This document shows, one piece after another, positions 16,901 to 26,325 of a stretch of 64,000 nucleotides of DNA; position 1 is the first letter of the stretch; every line of letters starts with the position of its first letter. A program made the position numbers and the translations under genes. Where the stretch lies: positions 124,001-188,000 of the forward strand of contig JAIXSE010000018.1 of NCBI GenBank assembly GCA_027484825.1, given 5' to 3'. Source of the stretch: Rubrivivax sp. (lineage in GTDB: Bacteria; Pseudomonadota; Gammaproteobacteria; Burkholderiales; Burkholderiaceae_C). A model generated the notes under the pieces. It worked only from the letters and a program-made list of their open reading frames with translations, had not been told where the DNA came from and searched no databases.

Positions 16901-17470
16901 CGGGTGCTGAGTGCGGAGGATCTGTTTGCACTCGCTGAACTGCACGGCTCCGCCGAAGGTGACCGCCTCGCCGGCCTGGATCAACGCGAGAACCGGCTTT
17001 GGGGTGAGGCAGGGAATGACCAACTCCTTGGCGGTAGCCTCAATGACGTTTTGATCGGCGGTGCCGGCGACGACTTTCTCCTAGGGCGGGCTGGCAGCGA
17101 TCTCTACCGTTTCGGGAAAGGCGACGGCTCAGACACGATCGATGAATCGGGTCGCGGCGCTGGTGAGATCGACACCCTGGAATTTGGCCCTGGCATACAG
17201 CTGTCCGATTTGCGTTTTGAGCAGCAGGGCACCCACTTGAATATCAAGCTGAGGGACTCGCGAGACGAGGTCACTGTCGTAGATTGGTTTGACCGATCCA
17301 GTGGACGACTGGATCAGATCCGCTTCACCGACGTTCCGGGTGTCGTCGTGCTGGACGAGGATATCGAAGGCTTGCTGAGCACGCAGGCGATTCAGGTTCC
17401 GCTGCAGATGCCGCTCACGCTGGCAGGTCCGGCCTACTGGGCTGGGACCATGGCGGTGCTGGCCGTCTGA
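13994..17470 (+). CDS. FrpC-like RTX calcium-binding protein, mosaic
   Basis: 1158 residues. Residues 1-215 are an unrecognised N-terminal domain encoded by AT-richer DNA. From about codon 216 (near 14640) the sequence switches to the local high GC. About 340-405 is a glycine-zipper hydrophobic region (GLASGAAAAKLVGAALAP and following) that could insert into membrane. About 420-560 is a FrpA/FrpC-type block of calcium loops (LILDLDGDGV, DLDHNGFAE, LDRNHNGQIDSGAELFG, DANTDGQI, DTNSNAVVDDGEL). About 840-895 and 1010-1050 are RTX nonapeptides (GGAGNDSI, GGEGDDAIY, GGAGDDFLLG). There is no Sec signal. RTX proteins usually leave by type I secretion, but no T1SS genes are nearby, so it could instead use the surrounding T6SS. 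Role: secreted toxin or adhesin, inferred. Confidence 0.88.
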   Translation: MTYLTLDEAIAELQKNPDKYSTPDSLVELVRRLDATNSYGNVTLLYSGLAIQGVSAADLVKALEVSGQNIRIVDNTDAAKFLSSAAFENAWANAFGVSTADFNSASSSFDARKALYHPTTGPWAEVSRRFVDATEGEVRTITGGAIADRVFGKTEIPQALGNEKITFIDGIPRADLQARGFDDAFKAISAQSEIYTTEIRFAVDGKGDLVRAPLIDGDGKVFAEVPRVDATDFFAATGIASKDPIVVFEDYRNGANYPPDHPPPKLESHREGAEILQEIKDHYIEQSKLTGPEHAALRAAALRTLDKLGWAGDLIGLGLVAAEANAAIEQGDNERAASLLSRWLAEFAGGLASGAAAAKLVGAALAPLYLMGPAGAIAAGSLTLLAGVAGGVLGGAAAGEAADAMLAAVKRYFGEASTTVSPLILDLDGDGVTTLALPTAAVYFDLDHNGFAERTGWVAPTDGLLVLDRNHNGQIDSGAELFGNHTRLADGRKAANGFEALAAFDANTDGQINSADAVFDQLRIWKDTNSNAVVDDGELLSLSDANVASMGLQYFSGWNPDASGNVHRQQGFYRTTEGRSMNLDDVWFNTDPSKSIVLVHYETTPDIQALPDLPSVGNALSLHQAMAADKSGHLQALVRQWISSPAQRAELIHDIVQGWTGVASLDPLSRGKFIDARHLSTVETVLGLEFLQESGASHVPGEAASVSLERAYDRIVDFVTERLQTQVDFPNVLGRLKVTVAPDLSLQWDVSQIRTFWQAEWASDTSPDHAAVRARMASFFRSLEGGGEAAAAVGIALATPDAASPADLQEALQHQGRELVRGSEWRDVLYYQHWSAAVAVYGGAGNDSIHGSHFNDLLFGGEGDDAIYAPNGNNVIAGGKGNDWMLSRGGNDLFIVNAQEGRDTIGDGSSSAATGLDTLRFGVGIEADRLTVRCVGDGLELSWGTDDAVLVDGLWLNPEVLERVEFADGRVLSAEDLFALAELHGSAEGDRLAGLDQRENRLWGEAGNDQLLGGSLNDVLIGGAGDDFLLGRAGSDLYRFGKGDGSDTIDESGRGAGEIDTLEFGPGIQLSDLRFEQQGTHLNIKLRDSRDEVTVVDWFDRSSGRLDQIRFTDVPGVVVLDEDIEGLLSTQAIQVPLQMPLTLAGPAYWAGTMAVLAV

Positions 17471-17509
17471 TCGATCGCAGATCGTCGCACGAGCGCGCGT
17501 CTCCATGAA

Positions 17510-17543
17510 AAAGGCCGCCGCAGTTCCCACCGCGGCGGCCTTT
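17510..17543. terminator. Bidirectional intrinsic terminator between RTX and LysM genes
   Basis: A perfect 12-bp stem (AAAGGCCGCCGC at 17510-17521 and its complement at 17532-17543) with a 10-base loop, flanked by A and T runs. It lies between two convergent genes and can serve both strands. Confidence 0.85.
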
Positions 17544-17558
17544 GTTCCATCAGCGCGC

Positions 17559-18524
17559 TTACTTCAGCTGATCCACCTTCGCCTTCAAGGCCACAGCCTT
17601 CTGGCGCTCCAACTTGGCCACTTCATTGCCGGGGTCCAGCTCCAGGACGTTGTCCCAGGCCTTGATCGACCCGGCCAGGTCCTGCTTGGCGAATGCGGTG
17701 CGTGCGGCGACCGTGGAGCGGTCAATCAGCTTCTTGCGCACGACCTCCACCTTGGCCTGCGCCCCCGGCTGGTCCATCGACGCAGCGCGCTTGTATTCAT
17801 CCAGTGCACGGTCCAGGCGGTTGCTGCGCTCCCAGGACTCGCCATTGCGCATGGCCTTTTCACCAGCGCTCATCTCGGGCGCCGGTGCAGGTGCGGGAGT
17901 GGGCGCCGCAGCAGGCGTGGGCGCAGGGGCGGGCGTCGCAGCAGCGGGCGCCGGTGCCGGCGCATTCCGACCGCGCGGCGACGGCTGCGGATCCAGCGAC
18001 CCCGGCGGCGGCGCCTTGCCCGGAATGCGCAGCACCTGGCCGCCAGCCACGCGGGCGGGCACCTTGATGTCGTTGTACCGGGCCAGGATGTAGAACGAAT
18101 AGATGTCGCCCATGAACCGGCCGGAGATGCGCGACAGCGTGTCGTTGGGCCGCACGGTGTACGACCACGACTCGCGGCCCAGCATCTGCACCGGGTCGCC
18201 GGTGATCTGGCGCATCAGGCTGTTGGCGAGCTTGTTGTCCCGGTCCACCGCCAGCGCACGCTGGATTTCGGCACGGGCCTGGTCTTCCTGGCCAGCCTCC
18301 AGCATGTCCACGGCGGACAGCGCCATCTTCTGCGCCTGGGCCTGTTGGGCTGGCGTGGCGGGCGGAGGAGGGGGCGGCTCGGGCGGCGCCACAGGCGCGG
18401 ATGCGGCCGGGGCGACCGGCTCCGGGGCCGGGGCAGGGTTCTTGGGAGGCGTGACGCAGCCCGCCAGCAGGGCAGCCAGCACGCAGGGAGCAACAGCACG
18501 AAGAGAATACTTTGGCATCGGCAT
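17559..18524 (-). CDS. LysM/TPR lipoprotein
   Basis: A 321-residue lipoprotein. The ATG at 18524 (or 18518) gives a proper lipoprotein signal ending LLAGC, and the longer upstream frame has no signal-like character. After a Pro/Ala linker come a TPR-like unit (SAVDMLEAGQEDQARAEIQRALAVDRDNKLA), a LysM peptidoglycan-binding module (YTVRPNDTLSRISGRFMGDIYSFYILARYNDI and a final VLRIPGK), a second Ala/Pro-rich linker made of APAP repeats, and further TPR-like helices at the C-terminus. It is divergent from tagH. It may anchor or tune the T6SS envelope complex at peptidoglycan. This is inference, although TPR plus LysM lipoproteins are familiar in T6SS loci. Confidence 0.85.
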   Translation of the reverse strand: MPMPKYSLRAVAPCVLAALLAGCVTPPKNPAPAPEPVAPAASAPVAPPEPPPPPPATPAQQAQAQKMALSAVDMLEAGQEDQARAEIQRALAVDRDNKLANSLMRQITGDPVQMLGRESWSYTVRPNDTLSRISGRFMGDIYSFYILARYNDIKVPARVAGGQVLRIPGKAPPPGSLDPQPSPRGRNAPAPAPAAATPAPAPTPAAAPTPAPAPAPEMSAGEKAMRNGESWERSNRLDRALDEYKRAASMDQPGAQAKVEVVRKKLIDRSTVAARTAFAKQDLAGSIKAWDNVLELDPGNEVAKLERQKAVALKAKVDQLK

Positions 18525-18580
18525 CGCTAGGGAAGCAGAACGGGCCGCGGCAGTATGAGGCCAGCCGCAGCAGACAGAAG

Positions 18581-18598
18581 GTGACTTTCGTTCATTGA
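18581..18598 (+). promoter_or_regulatory. T6SS intergenic motif copy D (reads toward tagH)
   Basis: Reads GTGACTTTCGTTCATTGA, ending 93 bases before the tagH ATG, in the divergent region with the LysM lipoprotein. It is nearly identical to copy C (TGACTTT, S, GTTCATTG). Confidence 0.5.
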
Positions 18599-18691
18599 AG
18601 CATGGGCCAGGACCGGCAAACATGCGAGGGCCGCCAACTATTTCGCGAAGACGCGTCTGGCGGTCCCGGATCGATCAAAGGCAGCAGCACC

Positions 18692-20875
<2,184 letters not shown>

Positions 20876-20902
20876 CGCGGATCTGGTCCACCCCACGACA
20901 CC

Positions 20903-21919
20903 ATGCTCAAGATCCGAGTCGCGGCCTGCAGCGAAATCGGCCAGCGCACCACCAACGAAGATGCGGTGGTGGCCCATGAAAACGGCCCTGGCTGGTATGC
21001 CGTCCTGTGCGACGGCGCCGGGGGCCACCGCAACGGCGCGGAGGCGGCCCGTCGCGCGGTCTCGCGCATGCAGCTGGCGCTGGGCGATGCCACCTTGCCC
21101 TGGCGCCCCGAACTGCTGACCGGCGCGGTGATCGCCGCGCACGATGATGTGCGCCGCGGCATCGAGGAAAGCGGACGCGCCCGCATGCACACCACGCTGG
21201 TGGCCCTGTGCGTGGACGCGCAGCGCAACTTCGCCATGTGGACCCACGTCGGCGATTCGCGGCTCTACCGCCTGCGCAATGGCCGCATCGACCGCGTGAC
21301 CAATGACGACAGCGTCGTGCAGCGCCTCATCGACGCCGGCCTGATCACGCCGGCCCAGGCCGAGGACCATCCGCACAAGAACCACCTGGTGGCGGCCCTG
21401 GGCATCGATGATGATCTGGAACCCCACACGACCGGCGCCGAGCCGCTGGAAGACGGGGACGTCTTCTTGCTGTGCAGCGACGGCTGGTGGGGCAGCGCCG
21501 GGGAAGCGGCGATTCCGGACACCCTGCGCCTGGCGCAGAACCCGCAGGACTGGCTGCTGGCCATGCGGGCGGAGATCGAGGCGCGGGACTTGCCCAATCA
21601 GGACAACTTCAGCGCCATCGCCTTGTGGGTGGGGGACCGTCAGACTGCGCCGGTGATGAGCCCGGACGACGAAGACACGGTGACCGCGCCGGCCACCCTG
21701 GCGGCGGCAGCTTCGAATGGGACCTCGGCGATGAGTTCTGCGTCGGCTTCGGCTTCGGCTTCGGCTTCGGCTTTGGCTTTGGCGTCGGCTTCCGGCGCCA
21801 CTGCGGCGACGCCCGCGGTCGAAAGCCGCGACGAGATCGTCACCGCGTCAGCAGTCCAGCCGCAGCCGCAGCCGGATGAGGACGAAGACGACGAGACCAC
21901 GCGGCGCATGCCGCTGTGA
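20903..21919 (+). CDS. pppA: PppA-type PP2C phosphatase of the T6SS
   Basis: Metal-dependent Ser/Thr phosphatase that removes the phosphate from TagH and so opposes PpkA. It has 338 residues. The PP2C core (about 1-245) has TNEDAVV near 16-22, CDGAGGHRNG near 36-45, HVGDSRLYRLR near 114-124, SDGWWG near 192-197 and QDNFSAIALWV near 233-243. The remaining 90 residues are an unusual low-complexity tail, made of a Ser-Ala repeat encoded by GGCTTC-type hexamers and a final acidic Asp/Glu stretch. Typical PppA proteins stop after the core. The gene follows tagH by 27 bp and is convergent with tagF. A short perfect stem (GTCCGG-GG-CCGGAC, 21921-21934) lies just after it. Confidence 0.95.
   Translation: MLKIRVAACSEIGQRTTNEDAVVAHENGPGWYAVLCDGAGGHRNGAEAARRAVSRMQLALGDATLPWRPELLTGAVIAAHDDVRRGIEESGRARMHTTLVALCVDAQRNFAMWTHVGDSRLYRLRNGRIDRVTNDDSVVQRLIDAGLITPAQAEDHPHKNHLVAALGIDDDLEPHTTGAEPLEDGDVFLLCSDGWWGSAGEAAIPDTLRLAQNPQDWLLAMRAEIEARDLPNQDNFSAIALWVGDRQTAPVMSPDDEDTVTAPATLAAAASNGTSAMSSASASASASASALALASASGATAATPAVESRDEIVTASAVQPQPQPDEDEDDETTRRMPL
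21744..21791 (+). repeat. CGGCTT-type hexamer array inside pppA
   Basis: Eight consecutive hexamers (five exact, three with single changes) encoding the Ser-Ala tail of the phosphatase. They are frame-neutral and probably variable in number between strains. Confidence 0.9.
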
Positions 21920-22027
21920 CGTCCGGGGCCGGACCAGGGCGAGCGTCCGCGTGAAGCGGTTGCTCCGTCCGTCTCGGCCCCTTATCCGCAGGCCATCAGC
22001 TCAACCGCCGATCCGCCTCAGCCGATC

Positions 22028-22747
22028 TCAGCGCGACGCCTGCGTGAGCAGCGCCCCAAACACCTGCGCACCGGGCAGCCCCGGCCCCCACTGGAATTGA
22101 GGGAGCGCGGGCGCCACCGGCCGGTTCGACCATAAGGTGCACCCCGCCAGCCGCTCCATCAGCTCCCCGGCGGCCATCATCGCCAGCCCGCTGGGCAGCG
22201 AGCCGGTGGGCGGACTGAAGGTCTGCCAGCGGTTGGCGGCATCCGGCAGCGGAATCGAGGCCGCCGCACTCGCCGGAAAGGCGGGCGCCGTGGACAGCCG
22301 CTGCTCGAAGGACTCCAGCGTCGCACCGTCTTCCAGCGTGTGCACCGCCGCCTGGGTCAGCACCGCATACCAGCGCTCCAGATGGTCCAGGCCGGCGCGG
22401 TCCACCGGCGGGTCGGTGCGCTGCTGGCCGATCACCAGCGGAAAGTAGCGGCCGACGTTGTCGCAGCTGGGCATCATCACGCCGAACCACCACTTCATGT
22501 CGACCACGCCCGGTGCCCACGCAAAGCGGATCACCGGCGCGGTGAGGTAGACATCCAGCCAGTTGGGCCCCAGGGCCAGCGGCAGATCCCGCATCAGGCT
22601 GGACAGCCAGGGGTCGCACTGCTTCACCCAGTGGGCCGGCAGGCGTCTCTGCGCAAAGTCGCCCAGGGGTGCCAGCTTGCCGTACCAGCCGGGGGTGGAC
22701 TCAGCGCCCTGGGCCTCTGCGGCCGCGGCGGTCGAGGACGAAACCAT
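22028..22747 (-). CDS. tagF: TagF, T6SS accessory regulator
   Basis: A 239-residue protein of the T6SS-associated BMA_A0400/ImpM (TagF) family. The hallmark N-terminus GWYGKLAPLGDFAQRRLPAHWVKQCDPWL starts near residue 20 and is followed by LDVYLTAPVIRFAW, WFGVMMPSCDNVGRYFPLVI and a WYAVL segment. TagF represses T6SS firing post-translationally in Pseudomonas, acting on the Fha protein independently of phosphorylation. Here it closes the tssJKLM operon, 8 bp after tssM. In some species TagF is fused to PppA, and here the two are separate and convergent neighbours. Confidence 0.95.
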   Translation of the reverse strand: MVSSSTAAAAEAQGAESTPGWYGKLAPLGDFAQRRLPAHWVKQCDPWLSSLMRDLPLALGPNWLDVYLTAPVIRFAWAPGVVDMKWWFGVMMPSCDNVGRYFPLVIGQQRTDPPVDRAGLDHLERWYAVLTQAAVHTLEDGATLESFEQRLSTAPAFPASAAASIPLPDAANRWQTFSPPTGSLPSGLAMMAAGELMERLAGCTLWSNRPVAPALPQFQWGPGLPGAQVFGALLTQASR

Positions 22748-22755
22748 GCGGGACC

Positions 22756-25700
22756 TCAGAGGCTGTTGGGGCAGGAGAACTGGTTCAGCTCATTCAGCCG
22801 GAACGGGTTGTTCACGCTGCTGGCCGTCACTTCAAAGACCGCCTTGCGACCGTCCACATCGAAGGTGACGCGGAAGCGCTCCGGCGCATTGGTCTTCTCG
22901 ATCTTCACGCGGTCGAACAGCCGGAACAGCGCCCAGGGGCCGTCGTTGACCATGCCGGACGAGCCGTTGGCACTGGCCGGGCTGACCTGCACCCGCACCT
23001 GCGAGCTGCCGCGCGGACCCGGCCACTGCACCGAGCTGGGAATCTGCGGACCGTGGGCATAGCGCACGATCTGGCCGTCCACATCCAGGATGAATTGCTG
23101 GATGGTGGTGTCCATTTCCACCGGCTTGAAGTCCAGGCGCAGCGACGGCGCATTGGTGCCGGGGAAGAAGGTTTCCTTGATCACCGCGGCGCGCTGGAAC
23201 TGGGGCAGGGTGCCCACATCGCCGCCCAGCGGTGTGCCTTCCACCGGCCGGAACTTCCAGGGCCGGGTGGTGGTGTCCACATAGGGCGCGAGCTTTTGCT
23301 GGAACAGCTGGTCGATCTTGCCGCCCGGGCCGAACAGGGTGGCGAAGTCGGCCTGGGTGACATCGCGGGTCGAGTTGCGGTCCAGCGGATAGCGACCGGA
23401 CACGGCCTGCTGGCAGAACTCACCCACCTGCGACCGAACCTCCTGGCTCAGGGTCTGACGCATCGCCCCTTGCGAGACGCGCGATGAGCTGTTGGACAGC
23501 TCGTCCAGCATGGTGCGCAGCGGCTCCGGCATGCGGGTCGCTTCCACCTTCAGCCGGTTGGGCACCGGCGACGGCGGCGGGGCCGAACCGCCCTTGAGCG
23601 CGGTCTCGGCGGCGCTCAGCACCACATTGGCCTCGCCGATCAGGGCCAGCGTCTCATCCAGCGGCGACTTGCCGCCGCCCGCCGGGGCCGTCACCAGATT
23701 GCGCAGGCCGGCGAAGCGGTCGTCGACGATGGTGGCTTCCAGTCGCTGCTGGGCCGCGGCATCCGCTGGCGTGGTCTTGCCGGAGATGGCATTGACGATC
23801 TTGTCGCGCGACTTCTGCAGCAGGTCGCCCGCCTTCTGCTGTGCCTGCTCGATGGCATTGCCGCCCGAGGCCAGGGTGGTCTCGCGGGAGACGGCCTTGA
23901 GCAGCGGCGGCAGCGGGCTGTCCGAGGCGGACAGCAGGCGCGAGCGTTCCACCGACTGGGTCACCGTGCCCATGGGCTGCAGCTTGATGTCGGCCAGGAA
24001 CGAGTCCCAGGTGGCCGCATAGTCGGTCAGATAGAGCTGGCGGACTTCGTTCTCCAGCGGCCCATTGGCCTGCACCATGGCGGTGGCGGTCTTGGGCGCA
24101 TCGGCCACGCCCAGCACCCAGGATTGCTCCGAGGCCAGTTGCGAGGCGGCCTGTCCGACCATTGGCTGGAAGCCGCGCAGATAGCCTTCGCGGGTGTAGA
24201 GACCCGGCACGCCGGAGGTCAGCGGCGCCCCGCTGGCCCGCACGAACACCAGCGAGGCATTGGCCCCGGCCGCGCGGGCCACGGTGAAGTCCGGGAAGTC
24301 GCCGCCCAGCCGCTGGGCCTTGATGCGGTTGTAGATGCGCTGCGGCAGCGGCAGGGTGGAGAGCTGGTTGCGGGTGGCCTTGAGCAGGGCTTCATCGTCC
24401 GGTAACGGAGAGGCCACACCGCCCTGGGCCAGCAGGGCTTCCAGATGCTGGCTGAGCTGCTCCCGCTGCTCGGGGGTGAGCTCCCGGCGGGTGGTGTCCC
24501 AGTCGGTCATCACATGCTGCTTCAGCGCCGCGCCGTCAAAGTGATCGGTGTTGTGCAGCATCACATAGGCCTTGAGCGCTTCATACAGCGTCTCCGGCGT
24601 GTTGCTGCCCTGGCGCAGTTGCTCCTCGATGCGCAGCATGATGCGCGGCAGCAAGGCGTCGCCCAGCATGCGCTGGTAGGCCGCATGGGCGGCGCTGTCG
24701 AGCTTGCGGCCCTGGAACAGGCCCCAGCGCATCGACCAGGGCGTGGCCCCGTCCAGCTGAGCCAGGCCCTTGGTGGCGTCCAGCGCCGGCAGGATGGGCA
24801 GCACATCCGCGGTGGCGCGGTTGGGTGTGGACTGCAACAGCTCACGCACCTGCTCGGCATGGGCCGACACGTCGCTGATGTACTTGCGGTTGTTGCTGTA
24901 GCTCACGCCCCAGGCGGTGAGCAGACCGATGCCCAGCAGCCCGACCGTGGCATAACCCGCCACCATCCAGGCATTGCGCATGCGTTCCCAGCGGCGGTTG
25001 GTGCCGCCCAGGCCCGCTTCGGCAAAGACCACCTCGCTGAGCAGGCGGTTCAGGAAGTAGCTGCGACCGCTGGCCTGGTTGGGCGCGATGACCGCGTTTT
25101 CCAGCCGGTAGTTGCGGGCCACCGAGCCCAGCACCCTGTCGATCGGCGTGCCTTCCTGGGTGCCGCTGACGAAGTAGACGCCCCGCAGCATCGGCTGTGC
25201 TTCATACGGGGAGGGCGCAAACACGCCGTCCAGGAATTCCAGCAGGGCTTGGCGCAGGGTGCCGAACTGGGCCGGGAAGCCGTAGATCCGGGCGCGGCGC
25301 TGCGGGTCGCGCTCGGCCTGCAGGCGGTCGATCAGCCCGTCCAGCAGGCGCTGGGCCAGGGCATCGAATTCCGCGCCGGCCTGGGCCAGCGGGGTGGCCG
25401 CGGCGCGCGGGAAGGTGAAGCCCCAGGGAGCGGCGCGCTGGTCCTTGTCGATGGTGGCCATGTAGTCCATGAACCCGGACAACAGGTCGGCTTTGGTCAC
25501 CAGCAGATAGATCGGGAAACGGACGTCCAGGTCCTTGTGCAGCTCCTGCAGACGGCCGCGCACGGTGGCGGCATATTGCGCCCGCTCGGCGGCGGTGCGG
25601 GCCAGCAGGTCGGACACGGACACCGTGACCAGCGCCCCATTGAGCGGCTGGCGCGGCCGCGACCGGCGCAGCATCTGCAGGAAGCCGCTCCAGGTGGCCT

Positions 25701-26325
25701 TGTCATTGGTCGGGTCGCTGTCCTGCGTGGTGAAGCGGCCGGCGGTGTCGATCAGCACGGCCTGGTCGGTGAACCACCAGTCGCAGTGGCGCGTGCCGCC
25801 CACGCCGCGGATGGCATGGTCGCCCATCTGGTCGGCCAGCGGAAACTGCAGCCCGCTGTGACGCAGCGCGGTGGTCTTGCCGGACCCCGGCGCCCCGATG
25901 ATGAGGTACCAGGGCAGCTCGTAGAGATAACGCCCGCCCAGCCGGGCCGCCCAGCCCTTGAGCTGGTTGCCGGCTCCGAAGCGGGCCCGCTGCAGCGTGG
26001 CCATGGCCTGCTGGAAGCGCTCGCGCACGGCGGCCATGTCGGCGCTTTCGCGCTCGGTCTCGGCCGGGCCGGTGGGCGACTGCATCAGGTGTTGCACCAC
26101 CGCCTGGTTGCTGCGGCTGGCGCGCCAGCGCTGCCAGCCGATGATGGCGGCCACCACCAGCACCATCACCGCGATGGTGATCCAGCGGGAACGCTCGGTC
26201 TCCAGCGGCCGGTAGTCGCCAATGGCCACCAGCGGGCCGATGATCCACACCACCAGCGCCACGGCCAGCAACAGCACCGCCAGCAGCACCCAGCGGTTGA
26301 AGATCCATCCCAGAACGCGTTTCAT
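22756..26325 (-). CDS. tssM: TssM/IcmF, T6SS inner-membrane complex ATPase-like protein
   Basis: Large inner-membrane component that links TssL to the outer-membrane lipoprotein TssJ. Its 1189 residues match the family length. Two N-terminal helices (about 10-35 and 48-65) bound the cytoplasmic side. The cytoplasmic NTPase domain has Walker A GAPGSGKT at 144-151 and an intact Walker B-like LIDTAG near 191-196. A third helix lies near 453-475 and the rest is periplasmic, ending with the TssJ-binding region. The gene starts inside the last codons of tssL (4-base overlap) and precedes tagF. Confidence 0.97.
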   Translation of the reverse strand: MKRVLGWIFNRWVLLAVLLLAVALVVWIIGPLVAIGDYRPLETERSRWITIAVMVLVVAAIIGWQRWRASRSNQAVVQHLMQSPTGPAETERESADMAAVRERFQQAMATLQRARFGAGNQLKGWAARLGGRYLYELPWYLIIGAPGSGKTTALRHSGLQFPLADQMGDHAIRGVGGTRHCDWWFTDQAVLIDTAGRFTTQDSDPTNDKATWSGFLQMLRRSRPRQPLNGALVTVSVSDLLARTAAERAQYAATVRGRLQELHKDLDVRFPIYLLVTKADLLSGFMDYMATIDKDQRAAPWGFTFPRAAATPLAQAGAEFDALAQRLLDGLIDRLQAERDPQRRARIYGFPAQFGTLRQALLEFLDGVFAPSPYEAQPMLRGVYFVSGTQEGTPIDRVLGSVARNYRLENAVIAPNQASGRSYFLNRLLSEVVFAEAGLGGTNRRWERMRNAWMVAGYATVGLLGIGLLTAWGVSYSNNRKYISDVSAHAEQVRELLQSTPNRATADVLPILPALDATKGLAQLDGATPWSMRWGLFQGRKLDSAAHAAYQRMLGDALLPRIMLRIEEQLRQGSNTPETLYEALKAYVMLHNTDHFDGAALKQHVMTDWDTTRRELTPEQREQLSQHLEALLAQGGVASPLPDDEALLKATRNQLSTLPLPQRIYNRIKAQRLGGDFPDFTVARAAGANASLVFVRASGAPLTSGVPGLYTREGYLRGFQPMVGQAASQLASEQSWVLGVADAPKTATAMVQANGPLENEVRQLYLTDYAATWDSFLADIKLQPMGTVTQSVERSRLLSASDSPLPPLLKAVSRETTLASGGNAIEQAQQKAGDLLQKSRDKIVNAISGKTTPADAAAQQRLEATIVDDRFAGLRNLVTAPAGGGKSPLDETLALIGEANVVLSAAETALKGGSAPPPSPVPNRLKVEATRMPEPLRTMLDELSNSSSRVSQGAMRQTLSQEVRSQVGEFCQQAVSGRYPLDRNSTRDVTQADFATLFGPGGKIDQLFQQKLAPYVDTTTRPWKFRPVEGTPLGGDVGTLPQFQRAAVIKETFFPGTNAPSLRLDFKPVEMDTTIQQFILDVDGQIVRYAHGPQIPSSVQWPGPRGSSQVRVQVSPASANGSSGMVNDGPWALFRLFDRVKIEKTNAPERFRVTFDVDGRKAVFEVTASSVNNPFRLNELNQFSCPNSL

